Positions 57,001 through 63,020 of a stretch of 64,000 nucleotides of DNA are shown piece after piece. The first letter of the stretch is position 1; each line of letters opens with the position of its first letter. The stretch comes from Verrucomicrobiota bacterium (GTDB lineage: Bacteria > Verrucomicrobiota > Verrucomicrobiia > Opitutales > Opitutaceae), in the NCBI GenBank assembly GCA_018239845.1, contig JAFEGO010000054.1, forward strand, positions 62,001 to 126,000, given 5' to 3'. Under the pieces are notes generated by a model. It ran no database searches, was not told the origin of the DNA, and saw only the letters and a list, made by a program, of their open reading frames with translations. The position numbers and the translations under genes are program-made.

Positions 57001-59480
57001 TTGTTGATCTCGAGCCGGCCGAAGCCGCCATTGGCAAACAGGCTGGGCGACAACACCACCTGGTCGCGCCGCGCGCTGCCGAGGGCGGCGGGATTGCCCT
57101 GCGCATCGAGCGTGAAGGCCTGCGCCGCGGCGAGCGCGGCGGCGTTGCCGAGCGTGACCTTCGGTGGCGTGGGCGAGTAAGTGGGCAGCTGCACGTAGCT
57201 CGCGTCCTGCGCGAGGAAGGCGAGCCGCAGCGCGCTGGGCGTCGGGGCGGCCGAGCGCTGCCACGGGCCGCTGACCGTGCCACCCTGCAGCGTGCCGTCG
57301 AGCGCCATGGACGGCGCGGTGATGTTGAGCGAGCCGCCATTCGCACCCTGCACGTAGCCGGGCTCGACGCGCACCCCGGGCAGGAGCGGGTTGGTCGTGG
57401 TGTCGGTCGCACCCCAGCGCGGATTCGCCGTGCTGCTGGCGCCGGTGTAGATGCCTTGGTAAACGCGGTCGGGCGTGGCCTGCGAAATGTCGTACACATG
57501 GCCGTCGGCGATCACCTGCGTCGTCTGCACAGTGGCGGCCTGGAAATTCGTCCAGCCGCCGGACACGTCGATCTTCGAACCGGACTGGAGGACGACGGAA
57601 CCGCCGGCGTTGAGATTGACCGTGCCACCCGCGGTCGTGAGCTCGCCAACCGTGCGCTCGATCAGCGCGACGTAGCCGCTCGTATCCGCGAGCGGGGTGC
57701 CGACCCAGGTCTTGCCGTTGTAGGTGCCGGTCTGCCGCGCATCGATCTGGATGGTCTGGCCGCGCAGCGCGCCATCACGCTGCAGCGGGTAATCCGCGAG
57801 CTCGGAGCCGCGGAGCTGCACGGAGACGAAGTTCTCCGCTACGGAGGCTTTCACGCCCGCCGAGCCCGCGACGTCGATCGTCGCGCCCGAGTCGAGGTAG
57901 ATCTGGCTCGCGCCACCGGTCGTCGCGTCGGCGCCGCCGTGGAGGAACGAGTAGCGCGGCGTGCTGCCGAGGCGGATCACCCCGTCGCTGATCGTGGCGC
58001 CGGTAAGGCTCCAGGTGCCCGCGTCGAAATTCACCGTCGCCGAGGGCGCGACCAGCTGGGTGCTGCCCGCGAGGTGGATGACCTGGCCGCGGGCGTTGAC
58101 CTGCGAGTTGAGTGCGAGGGCGCCAGTGACTGTGTCAGTGCTGTCGAACTCGGGCAGGATCCGCGTGACGCTGCCGTCGCCAAAGGTGAGGAGGCCGGTC
58201 GAGGTCGGGACGAAGGCGTCGAGATTGGCAAAGAGGCCGCCGCTGCTGACGGCGTTGTAACTCGCGAGGAGATCGACGCGGCCGTTGAGCGCGACGGAGG
58301 TGGAGCTCTCGATGTAGCCGAGCTGGCTGACGGTCTTGCCGGTGACGGTGACGTCCGCGCGCGGGGCATTGATCAGGCCGCTGTTCGTTGCGGTGCCGGC
58401 GGTGCCGACTTGGCCGACATAGACATCGAGGCCGCGCAGCGACGGGTCGTCCGTGCTGTGCGCGGCGAAACCCACCTGGAGACCCGCGGCGAGGACGGTC
58501 TGGCCGTCGGGCGTGGAGATCGTGCCGGCGTTGGTGACATTGGGGCCGATGAGCGCGATGCGGCCGCCAACGTGCGCGTCGCTCGTCGGAGCGGTGAGCT
58601 GCGCGCCGGCCTGCACAGTCACATCACCGGGCTGAGTCAACCCGGCGGGCAACGCATCGGGCGTGAAGGCGGGCGTCGGGCCGTTGCTCCCGCTCACGAG
58701 CGGGAGCGAGGAGAACAGGAACTGCTCGTCGGGATTGTTGAGGAGGCCGCGGGTGACGAGGTTGTCGTTGAGCGGGAGCGAGGAAGCGACGAGGGCGTGG
58801 GCGTTTACCTGCGAAGCGCCGCCGAAGATGATGCCATTGGGGTTGATCACGTACACCTGGCCGTCGGCCTTGATCGAGCCGAGGATCTGCGAAGGCACGG
58901 CGGTGGGATCGACGACCTTGTTGAACGCGATCCACTGGCCGGCATCCGCGCCGCCGGCGGTCTGGTCGAAGACGAGCGTGGTTTCTTTGCCAACATTGAA
59001 CGACTGCCACGTGAGCAACGCCTGCGGGGCCGACTGCGTAACCGTCACCGTCGTGGCCGCACCGGAGGTGGACTGCGTGGGCGCGGCGGCGCCGAGCCAC
59101 GTGGAGCCGGGCGCAACCTGGAGGGCGCCGACACCGAGGCCGTTGGGGACATTGGGCAAAGTCCGGCCAGCGTGATTGGGATCGGGGCCGAGGTTGGCGG
59201 CGCCGCTGGCGGCGAGCGCCTGCGCGGCGGCCTGCATGGCCTTCACCGCCTGCAAGGCCTGCGCGGTGCGCGCGAGGCGGTCCTGCGTGGTGAGCCCGGT
59301 CGGCGTGGTCGCCGAAGGATTGGCCGCCGTCGTGCCGGGGGCAGGTGTTGTGGCCGATATGCCCGCGCCACTGCGAAGCAAGTCCGCGGAATCGGCGCTC
59401 GGCGACGCGAGGAGAAACAACGCCGCCAAACCGGCGGCGAGGCCGCGCAGCGGCTTGGACTGTGCCCGGGGCGACCGCAC
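48006..59480 (-). CDS. Filamentous haemagglutinin-like giant exoprotein (TPS domain + DUF3739-like)
   Basis: A 3824-residue protein. The chosen GTG (59480) lies 1 nt after the stop of the upstream gene and gives a clear signal peptide (LRGLAAGLAALFLLASPSADSA). Residues ~115-345 form the haemagglutination-activity/TPS secretion domain, with LLTWQSFNVGKETTLVFDQ and the diagnostic VYVINPNGIIFGG. The long middle is a low-charge beta-helix repeat (GGSITVAAG-like). Residues ~3513-3777 match the DUF3739-type C-terminus of FHA family outer-membrane proteins: GDISLTSREIKTANGGDIRL, GGDEVIWSSEGNIAAG, and APVGTIDAGDAGIRVSGNIN. The acidic/basic tail SHDQDDEKRKKQP ends it. Likely a surface adhesin. An earlier start at 59564 would overlap the upstream gene by 83 nt and add no signal peptide. 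Confidence 0.9.
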   Translation of the reverse strand: MRSPRAQSKPLRGLAAGLAALFLLASPSADSADLLRSGAGISATTPAPGTTAANPSATTPTGLTTQDRLARTAQALQAVKAMQAAAQALAASGAANLGPDPNHAGRTLPNVPNGLGVGALQVAPGSTWLGAAAPTQSTSGAATTVTVTQSAPQALLTWQSFNVGKETTLVFDQTAGGADAGQWIAFNKVVDPTAVPSQILGSIKADGQVYVINPNGIIFGGASQVNAHALVASSLPLNDNLVTRGLLNNPDEQFLFSSLPLVSGSNGPTPAFTPDALPAGLTQPGDVTVQAGAQLTAPTSDAHVGGRIALIGPNVTNAGTISTPDGQTVLAAGLQVGFAAHSTDDPSLRGLDVYVGQVGTAGTATNSGLINAPRADVTVTGKTVSQLGYIESSTSVALNGRVDLLASYNAVSSGGLFANLDAFVPTSTGLLTFGDGSVTRILPEFDSTDTVTGALALNSQVNARGQVIHLAGSTQLVAPSATVNFDAGTWSLTGATISDGVIRLGSTPRYSFLHGGADATTGGASQIYLDSGATIDVAGSAGVKASVAENFVSVQLRGSELADYPLQRDGALRGQTIQIDARQTGTYNGKTWVGTPLADTSGYVALIERTVGELTTAGGTVNLNAGGSVVLQSGSKIDVSGGWTNFQAATVQTTQVIADGHVYDISQATPDRVYQGIYTGASSTANPRWGATDTTTNPLLPGVRVEPGYVQGANGGSLNITAPSMALDGTLQGGTVSGPWQRSAAPTPSALRLAFLAQDASYVQLPTYSPTPPKVTLGNAAALAAAQAFTLDAQGNPAALGSARRDQVVLSPSLFANGGFGRLEINNHDGSVVIPAGTDFATPAGGGLSVTAANIDIEGKVTAPGGTLSFTATDGSLAAANALTYTPAGAATPPGDDTRGRLVVGAGAALSTAGLITDDRGAAGGVASPIARDGGSVTLKGRRVQLAAGSALDVSGGAAVTAAGKVSYGNGGSITVAAGQDPELTAVIGGGLDFQARVAGFSGARGGTLSLLAPAIRIGGAAGDPRELALGADFFSTGGFATFNLTGLGLPAGDAGQFLPALEIASGTRIAPVVQGVVANLDPAGVTLVPVTQAAGVRPAVSLTFAAQGVVDPLNTSNPQKVRGDLVMDAGAAILSDPKSAITFTGDTISLNGTVSAPGGTITVTGGRDSNKVFPQTIVPLTTVLLGSSASLSTAGTTLLTPDARGYRTGAVLPGGTVNVSGNIAAQAGAVIDVSGTTGVLDRPAAFSSATDGGAGSLNGLSVVPTREDSAGGAITLAGTQQLVFDGALRGAAGGPAADGGSLTVSSGIYGVAGAGPVVTPLDVNLEVRQAGDTLGATAPAIGRTPVGADGAPLAGHGYFSADRFAAGGFASLALKGTVQFDGPVVLTAAKSLTVATSGVLYADATVALNAPYVALGQVFLAPQSPDLPPAAPFLAGGDPYKFGPSYGTGRLVVNASLIDVGTLSLQNIGAADLIADHGDIRGDGTFDIAGDLYLRAGQIYPPTAVSFTISASDYLSPVTGTMQPGSVKFGAADARPLPLSAGGELNVFASLIHQGGVLRAPLGTINLGWAGTGAAPVDLITGQAVAATDVLTLDSGGTVSVSAKDPVTGKELTIPYGLNLNGTAWIDPTGTDITAGGIPEKSISLSADQVYVASGATVDVAGGGDLLAYRWVSGVGGTKDILGSAAGFAVIPGYQADYAPYAPYNSAGTFAGDAGYVAPGIAVGDRIYLDAGSGLPAGTYTVLPARYALLPGALLVTPKSVAPTGTAAAQPDGSTLVSGYRFNDLNVARTGHPLFATFEVAPQSVVNQRAQYDLSTGTDFLGSHAPAASGQRLPVDAGQLVIAANAAMNFNGSVRSGAPAGGRGGLVDLASAVDIVVGAHGGSSPADTLFLDATQLSAFSAESLLIGGRRGTTAEGTSVEVTAGKVTVNNAGSPLTGSDIILAANDRLTLAPGSVITATAAGGAAQEVTIGDAAQAGSGNGAVVRVSAGGTADVVRAGVDGTESPALTVGAGVQLKGGSVVLDSTALASFDPAAKIDAGSLALGSGRITFALDGAGLLPDASGLVLSGAGLAGLSSAQSVSLSSYSSIDLYGTGTVGGGGLAALALHTAEIRGFNNGGGTAAFAAQAVTLDNRAGGAGPGPQVAPTGTLAFNAGTVTLGDGALAFDQFATVKVTATQGLLARGEGTTTAQGDLTVAAPLITAAAAADHTVTAGGALSLASSASAATVTGGAAAHLAFSGASVAVDTAVVLPSGTVDLTARTGDLTVGGSTAARIAVNGTAQTFFDATRYTDAGAINLFATLGAINLTSRGTLDATAAAGGGNAGRVTVSAPQGSAVLAGALLGFGPAAGLGGSFSFDAGRVPDGNLDSLNRLLDAGGFNLSRELRVRTGDLTFNGTATAHTFDLSADQGSVTIGGTINASGATGGSIRIAAHGGVTLASGAQLNASAQDFDSAGKGGAVDLEAGATLQGVAGDSTAVLNLQNGSVIDLSVASNIPSSTVHATANAAVAFPSATKGNDLVTATSAGTLTLVDGTTVALAANTPTLVSGGAKVTLAGEGDVTFAGSAALGEYTGTLHLRAPRTADNTYVQVAAVGATIRQASAITVEGFQVTDLTGTDGAITAAVRNQARDSAAAFGGGLTSANVLQPGHSADILNRIFAGQGGAAGATGSLARVTPGVEIINRTGDLTLSDNWDLSAWRFGPGVSSAVTGSGAPGFLTLRAAGDLVFNSPASLSDGFIGATYTATLLGAGTQSWTYRLVAGADFGAADFDRVAAGPGSVLIGRGAAPLPETASDSLLRSTIVPNYFQVIRTGTGDISIAAARDVQLLNPLASVYTAGTAAAAMANFATPNLTYQAGALGPVQAPVYAAQFSLGGGNVSITAQQDIAHYLATESGLVADSSRELPTNWLYRRGFVDPATGKFAATRPGGEIASTAWWVDFSNFYEGVGALGGGNVLLSAGRDIRNVDAVVPTAARMPQGVPDASRLVETGGGDLTLRAGGSIDGGAYYVERGQGVLTAGGSITTNATRATLSNNDLINLRIRGLQPDATTWLPTTLFLGKGGFTVSAGGDVLLGPVANPFLLPQGINNSFLDKTYFTTYGTGDGVEVTSLAGDVTLKDSADGGAGSLYEWYRATDLFYFNPGSFAQSQPWLRLAETDLTPFATAAALMPASLRVTVFSGDINLVGRLTLAPSPDGTVDLLAAGAINGVQPNGLINHTLAVSTDNPLLWSSASINLSDANPSRLPSPAAPLSLSAPASDRSGTGWNLTPVDLMDGFNRLFAESGSTRGDYAVIQTKQALHDAAVLHAGDREPVRLYAAEGDISGLTFYSPKPLRAIAGRDITDIALYLQNNAADDLSLVAAGRDLIAYAPNSALRVGAVSPGNALNAWTVGDARPASGSPTAGDIQIGGPGTLELLAGRNFDLGVGPNNSDGTALGVTSIGNARNPFLPFTGADVIVGAGLGASPGLGAGQLDFAAFISRFLDPATAGSTADRYLPQLGDLLGLPGSSRADIWTRFRSRSAEAQDQLALAIFYLVLRDAGRDHNLPASPGYRNYDAGFAAINALFPGKAWAGDISLTSREIKTANGGDIRLFAPGGELTVGFDISGNQAADQGVLTEHGGSINIYTRDNVNVGTSRIFTLRGGDEVIWSSEGNIAAGASSKTVQSAPPTRVLIDPQSADVQTDLAGLATGGGIGVLATVVGVAPGDVDLIAPVGTIDAGDAGIRVSGNINIAAVQVLNAGNVQSSGSAVGVPAAASSGALGGALAGAASSAGAAATGAAAENSRQNRAPARVDELPSLITVEVIGYGGGEGGESHDQDDEKRKKQP
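48052..48057 (-). promoter_or_regulatory. Strong Shine-Dalgarno inside the end of the FHA-like gene
   Basis: AGGAGG on the minus strand, 8 nt before the ATG at 48043, embedded in the final codons of the FHA-like gene. It supports translation of the short overlapping gene. Confidence 0.7.
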
Positions 59481-59481
59481 G

Positions 59482-60111
59482 TTACGGGGTGCTCTTCTGC
59501 TCGCGCAGCTTGTCGGAATAGTCCTGTGCCTCGGTCTCGAGGCGCGCGCGCCGGCTGCCGACAAACGGCTCCTTCGCCGCGAGGGCTTCGCCGAGGCTGA
59601 ACTTTTCGTAACGCTGCAGGATCTCGAGGCCGAGCTTGTAGAGGTTCTGATTCTTGCGGAAGAGATCGTCGGCGCGGCTCTGCGCGGCGCGGATATCGAG
59701 CGTGAGTTTCGCGCCGGTCTCGCCCGCGGCGTGCAGCGCGGCCTCGGCGCGGGCGTGCGCGGCCTGGGACTCGGCGAGCGCCTCCTTCAGCTTGGCGACC
59801 TCCGCGAACTCCACGACGAGCTGGGCCTTGAGCGCGGCGTGCGTCTTGTCGGCGGCGGCCTTGTCGGCCTCCTCCTGTTTCAGCACGGCCTTGAGCTGCT
59901 CGGCGAGGTCCTTGTTTTTCTGCTCGAGGTCGGCCTTCGCCGCCTGGGCGGCGACGCGGTCGCTCTCGGCGGTCTGGAGCTGCGCCATCGTGCTGCGGAG
60001 CGTGTCGCGCAGGCGCGACTCGGCCGAAGGGGCCGGGTCGGCGGCACGGAGCGGGAGGGCGAGGCCGGAGCAGATGAGCAGCGTCGGCAGGAAAAAGTGG
60101 CGGGGGCTCAT
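59482..60111 (-). CDS. Exported coiled-coil protein
   Basis: A 209-residue protein with a signal peptide (MSPRHFFLPTLLICSGLALP, cleavage near residue 23). From ~33 to ~170 it is a continuous coiled coil rich in Ala, Lys, Glu and Gln (LEQKNKDLAEQLKAVLKQEE, LKEALAESQAAHARAEAAL). It is followed by a short C-terminal region (LYKLGLEILQRYEKFSLGEA). There are no cysteines after the signal, so no lipobox. Such proteins commonly bridge the inner and outer membranes or act as periplasmic spacers. It lies 2 nt after the porin stop and 1 nt before the FHA-like start, so it is certainly part of this transcription unit. The function is inferred from topology only. Confidence 0.78.
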   Translation of the reverse strand: MSPRHFFLPTLLICSGLALPLRAADPAPSAESRLRDTLRSTMAQLQTAESDRVAAQAAKADLEQKNKDLAEQLKAVLKQEEADKAAADKTHAALKAQLVVEFAEVAKLKEALAESQAAHARAEAALHAAGETGAKLTLDIRAAQSRADDLFRKNQNLYKLGLEILQRYEKFSLGEALAAKEPFVGSRRARLETEAQDYSDKLREQKSTP

Positions 60112-60113
60112 GG

Positions 60114-61892
60114 TTAGAATTTGGCGTTGGTGTCGATCTGCAGGGTGTCCTGTTTGTAGGTCGGGCCGGAGATGCTGTTGGCGCTGAGCCAGCGCACGCC
60201 GAGCCACACGCGGGCGGAGAGTGCGAGGTTGGCGCTGAGGATCACGCCCTTGAGGTTGGTGCCGCCGCCGCCGAAGTCGGAGTCGTTGAAGCCATCCACG
60301 ACGGCGTCGGACTCGACGTAGCGGTAGCCCGCGTTGACGTTCCAATCCCAGCGCTTCTCGAGGGCGGCGGTGCCGAGGCGGAGGTTGACGGTCCAGCCGG
60401 TGTCGCCGCCGACGAATGCGGTGCTGGTGGCGCCGAGGTTGTTGACGGCCTTCGGGGCGATCTGACCGCGGTCAAACGCGAGGTTGCGCACGTATTCGCC
60501 GGAGAGGCTGAGGTGGATCGGGTCGAACGAGTGGAGGTCCACCTTGCCGGTGAACGCCAGGTCGCGGAACGGCGTGGCGAGGCCGAAATACTGCCACTGG
60601 TTGATCGCGCCGAAATTGTTGAGCGCGCTCGGGACGATGCTGCGGAGCGCCATGTAGGTGTTGCCCTTCTGCGCGAAGGCGGGGCGCAGGGCGTCGGTGT
60701 CGCCGTTGTCGGAGGAAACGACCGGCGTGAACGGCGTGGAGAGTTTCCCCTCGATGTTCTGGAAATCGTAGTACGCGACGCCGAGCTTGAAGCCGAGCGC
60801 CTCGCCGACCGTGGCGTCCGCGCCGACCTGCACGGCCTTGAGCCACTTGTCCTGGCTCTTGAACTTCGCGGGCTGCGTGGTCGAGAAATTCAGGTCGGTG
60901 TTGAAGACGGGGAACACGCCGGCGGTGAGGTAGGGTGAGAGCTTTTCATTGAGGGGCCGCTTGCCCTGCACCACCGCGCCGTCGAAGCCGAGGTCGTCGG
61001 CCCAGAGGAGGCTCGTGGCGAAGAAGGGGTTGTCGAAACGGCCGACCGTGGCGGTGTAGGTCTCGCCCGGATGCGCGGTGAGCTCGTACTTGAGGAAGGC
61101 GCGGTCGAGCCACACGGCATACTTGGCGAAGTTGCCGCCCTGCGCGTTGCCCGCGGCGCCGAGCGACTGGTTCTGCGTGACGGGCGAGTTGTTCTCACCG
61201 GTCGCAAGGCGGAGGCCGGAGGAGAAATTCTCACCGAGGTCGGCCGAGAGACCGCCGCGCGCGCGGATGCGGAGACGCGAGCGCTCCTGATCCGCATTGA
61301 GCTGGGGCGAGAAGACCGTGCCGGTGATGTCGAAGGGCGCGCCGGTGTTGATCGCGTTGAAATTGGGAAAGGCCCCGGTGTTGTCGTTGCCGTGCGGGTA
61401 GTAGAGCCCCTCGTAGCGGAAGCGGAAATCGCCGAAGAGTTTAATGCGCTCCGTCCACTCGGGCAGCGTACGCGGCGCGGCCCAACGCTCGGCCACGGCC
61501 TGGTCCATCACCTCGCCGCGGATCTCCTCGACCATCTGGCGCTTCACCGCCTCGGGGATGTAGGTGACGCGCACGGTGTCGGCGGGCACCGCCTCCTCCG
61601 CCGGCGCAGCCTGGGCCACGGCGGCGGGCGCGGGCGCCGGAGCAGGGGCGGCCGCCACGGTGGCAGCGGCCTCGGCCTTGGCGGCGACGGCGTCCTCCTC
61701 GGCCATGCGGATCAACTCGCTCGCATCCGCCGGGGTGAGCGCGCCGCGCTCGACGAGCCGGTTGATGAGGTTGATCGTGACGTTCTGCGAACGGGACGCG
61801 CGCGGCGCCGTCTGCGCGACGGCGGCGCCGCCCAGGCATAGGAGGGCGAGCAGGACGGCGGAGCGGCGGAGGGCGGAGGGAGTTTTCTGCAT
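60114..61892 (-). CDS. Putative outer-membrane porin (Porin_5-like)
   Basis: A 592-residue protein with a signal peptide (ending AVAQTA near residue 28). A helical periplasmic segment follows (INLINRLVERGALTPADASELIRM), then an Ala/Pro linker, then a beta-barrel from ~150: IKLFGDFRFRYEG opens it, and alternating strands continue to a C-terminal strand ending DTNAKF, a typical outer-membrane F-terminus. The layout resembles the putative porin family with an N-terminal domain (Porin_5) found in verrucomicrobia and related phyla. The ATG at 61892 starts the signal peptide; the frame extends upstream to 61937 without coding sense. It is fourth in the operon, between the TonB-like and coiled-coil genes. 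Confidence 0.85.
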   Translation of the reverse strand: MQKTPSALRRSAVLLALLCLGGAAVAQTAPRASRSQNVTINLINRLVERGALTPADASELIRMAEEDAVAAKAEAAATVAAAPAPAPAPAAVAQAAPAEEAVPADTVRVTYIPEAVKRQMVEEIRGEVMDQAVAERWAAPRTLPEWTERIKLFGDFRFRYEGLYYPHGNDNTGAFPNFNAINTGAPFDITGTVFSPQLNADQERSRLRIRARGGLSADLGENFSSGLRLATGENNSPVTQNQSLGAAGNAQGGNFAKYAVWLDRAFLKYELTAHPGETYTATVGRFDNPFFATSLLWADDLGFDGAVVQGKRPLNEKLSPYLTAGVFPVFNTDLNFSTTQPAKFKSQDKWLKAVQVGADATVGEALGFKLGVAYYDFQNIEGKLSTPFTPVVSSDNGDTDALRPAFAQKGNTYMALRSIVPSALNNFGAINQWQYFGLATPFRDLAFTGKVDLHSFDPIHLSLSGEYVRNLAFDRGQIAPKAVNNLGATSTAFVGGDTGWTVNLRLGTAALEKRWDWNVNAGYRYVESDAVVDGFNDSDFGGGGTNLKGVILSANLALSARVWLGVRWLSANSISGPTYKQDTLQIDTNAKF

Positions 61893-61902
61893 GGGAGGAA
61901 AA

Positions 61903-62595
61903 TCAATCGGGGCGCCGCGCGCTGAGGCGCAGCACAATGGGGAGCGGCATGTCGCGCGGCGGGGCCTCGCCGAGACGAAGGCCGGTCAGCACATCGTCGC
62001 GGATCGCCGCATCGAGGCGGGGATCGCCGGTCGTGCCGGCGAGCTGCGCGCGGGCGATGCGGCCGGTGAGGTCGGCCCAGATGCGGATCTCGAGCGTGAA
62101 GCTCGCGGTGCGCGTGACGTCGTTGCGCCGCAGCGCCTCGCCGATCGAACGCTGCACGGAGGCGGCGTACCAGCCCCAGCGGCTGCCGGAGGAACGGCGC
62201 GCGATCCGGGTGCCGCCACCGGAGCCACCGCCGCTCAAACCGAAGGCATCGGGGCCGCCGGTGCCGGTGATGTTGGTGCCCACCTCGGCAGCGGCAGGCG
62301 CGGGCGCTTCCTCGGGCTTCTGCTCATCGTCGGCCACCGGCGTCTGCGAGATCATCTTCTGCTCCATCGCCTGCGGGGGTGGCGGGGGCGGAGGAGGAGG
62401 CGGCGGGAGCGGGGCGATGCGGACCATCATCGGCTCCGGAGCGGAGCGCGCCCTGGCCTTGCCCTTGCCGATCAGCGACTGGCCGGCGAAAATGATCCCC
62501 ACCACGGCCGCGATGCCGAGCACGCCAAGCAGAAAGCCGTAGCGCTGGAAAAACCCGCGCTTCGTCGTCTGCTCAAATTGTGATCCGTGCTCCAT
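61903..62595 (-). CDS. TonB-like energy transducer
   Basis: A 230-residue protein with the TonB topology: a short cytoplasmic N-terminus, one transmembrane span (~18-39), an uninterrupted proline tract (residues ~64-74), a flexible Ala/Pro/Gly region, and a C-terminal TonB/TolA-like domain (WYAASVQRSIGEALRRND, IWADLTGRIARAQLAG). In the family, TonB transmits ExbB-ExbD proton-motive energy to outer-membrane proteins. The start is the ATG of MEHGSQFEQ, supported by a GGGAG sequence ~9 nt upstream. The long open frame reaching to 63639 is antisense to nothing but overlaps exbD and exbB and is a shadow. Confidence 0.85.
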   Translation of the reverse strand: MEHGSQFEQTTKRGFFQRYGFLLGVLGIAAVVGIIFAGQSLIGKGKARARSAPEPMMVRIAPLPPPPPPPPPPPQAMEQKMISQTPVADDEQKPEEAPAPAAAEVGTNITGTGGPDAFGLSGGGSGGGTRIARRSSGSRWGWYAASVQRSIGEALRRNDVTRTASFTLEIRIWADLTGRIARAQLAGTTGDPRLDAAIRDDVLTGLRLGEAPPRDMPLPIVLRLSARRPD

Positions 62596-62609
62596 CGCGC
62601 GCGGCTCCC

Positions 62610-63008
62610 TCAGTTGCGCGGCTTGGTCGCGAGACCAACCTGGGTGATGTTGAGGCGGCCGAGGACATCGAGGACGTCCATGACCCCTTGGTACTGCGTC
62701 AGGCCGTCGCCCTTCACCACGATGGGCACGTCGGGCATCTGGGCCTTGATCAGGCCGAGGCGCTCCTCCAGCTCGGGCAGCGTGACGGGCACGGTATCGA
62801 GGAAAATCTTGCCGTCGTTGCTGACCGTGATGGCGCGGGTCTTCGGCTTGGCGAGGCTCGGCGCGTGGCTGGCCTTGGGCAGGTTGACCTTCACGCCCTG
62901 CACCGAGGCGGTGCACATGAGGATGAAGATGACGAGCAACACGTACGCCAGATCCAGCATCGGCGTGATGTTGATGTCGTCGTAGGGCTTGTCGTCCTGG
63001 ACTTGCAT
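62610..63008 (-). CDS. exbD: ExbD/TolR-family biopolymer transport protein
   Basis: A 132-residue protein with one N-terminal membrane span (~17-37) holding the conserved aspartate of the NITPMLDLAYVLLVIF motif, thought to conduct protons. The periplasmic domain follows (VNLPKASHAP, ITVSNDGKIFLD, PIVVKGDGLTQYQGVMDVLD). It forms the motor with the ExbB-like protein encoded 12 nt upstream, and the TonB-like gene starts 14 nt downstream. Confidence 0.92.
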   Translation of the reverse strand: MQVQDDKPYDDINITPMLDLAYVLLVIFILMCTASVQGVKVNLPKASHAPSLAKPKTRAITVSNDGKIFLDTVPVTLPELEERLGLIKAQMPDVPIVVKGDGLTQYQGVMDVLDVLGRLNITQVGLATKPRN

Positions 63009-63020
63009 GGCGGGGCCGGA

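Noticed and set aside
59481..59564. Earlier start for the FHA-like protein (MSAAGARAS...)
   Set aside because: It overlaps the coiled-coil gene and adds an Arg-rich stretch before the signal peptide; the GTG at 59480 follows the upstream stop by one base.
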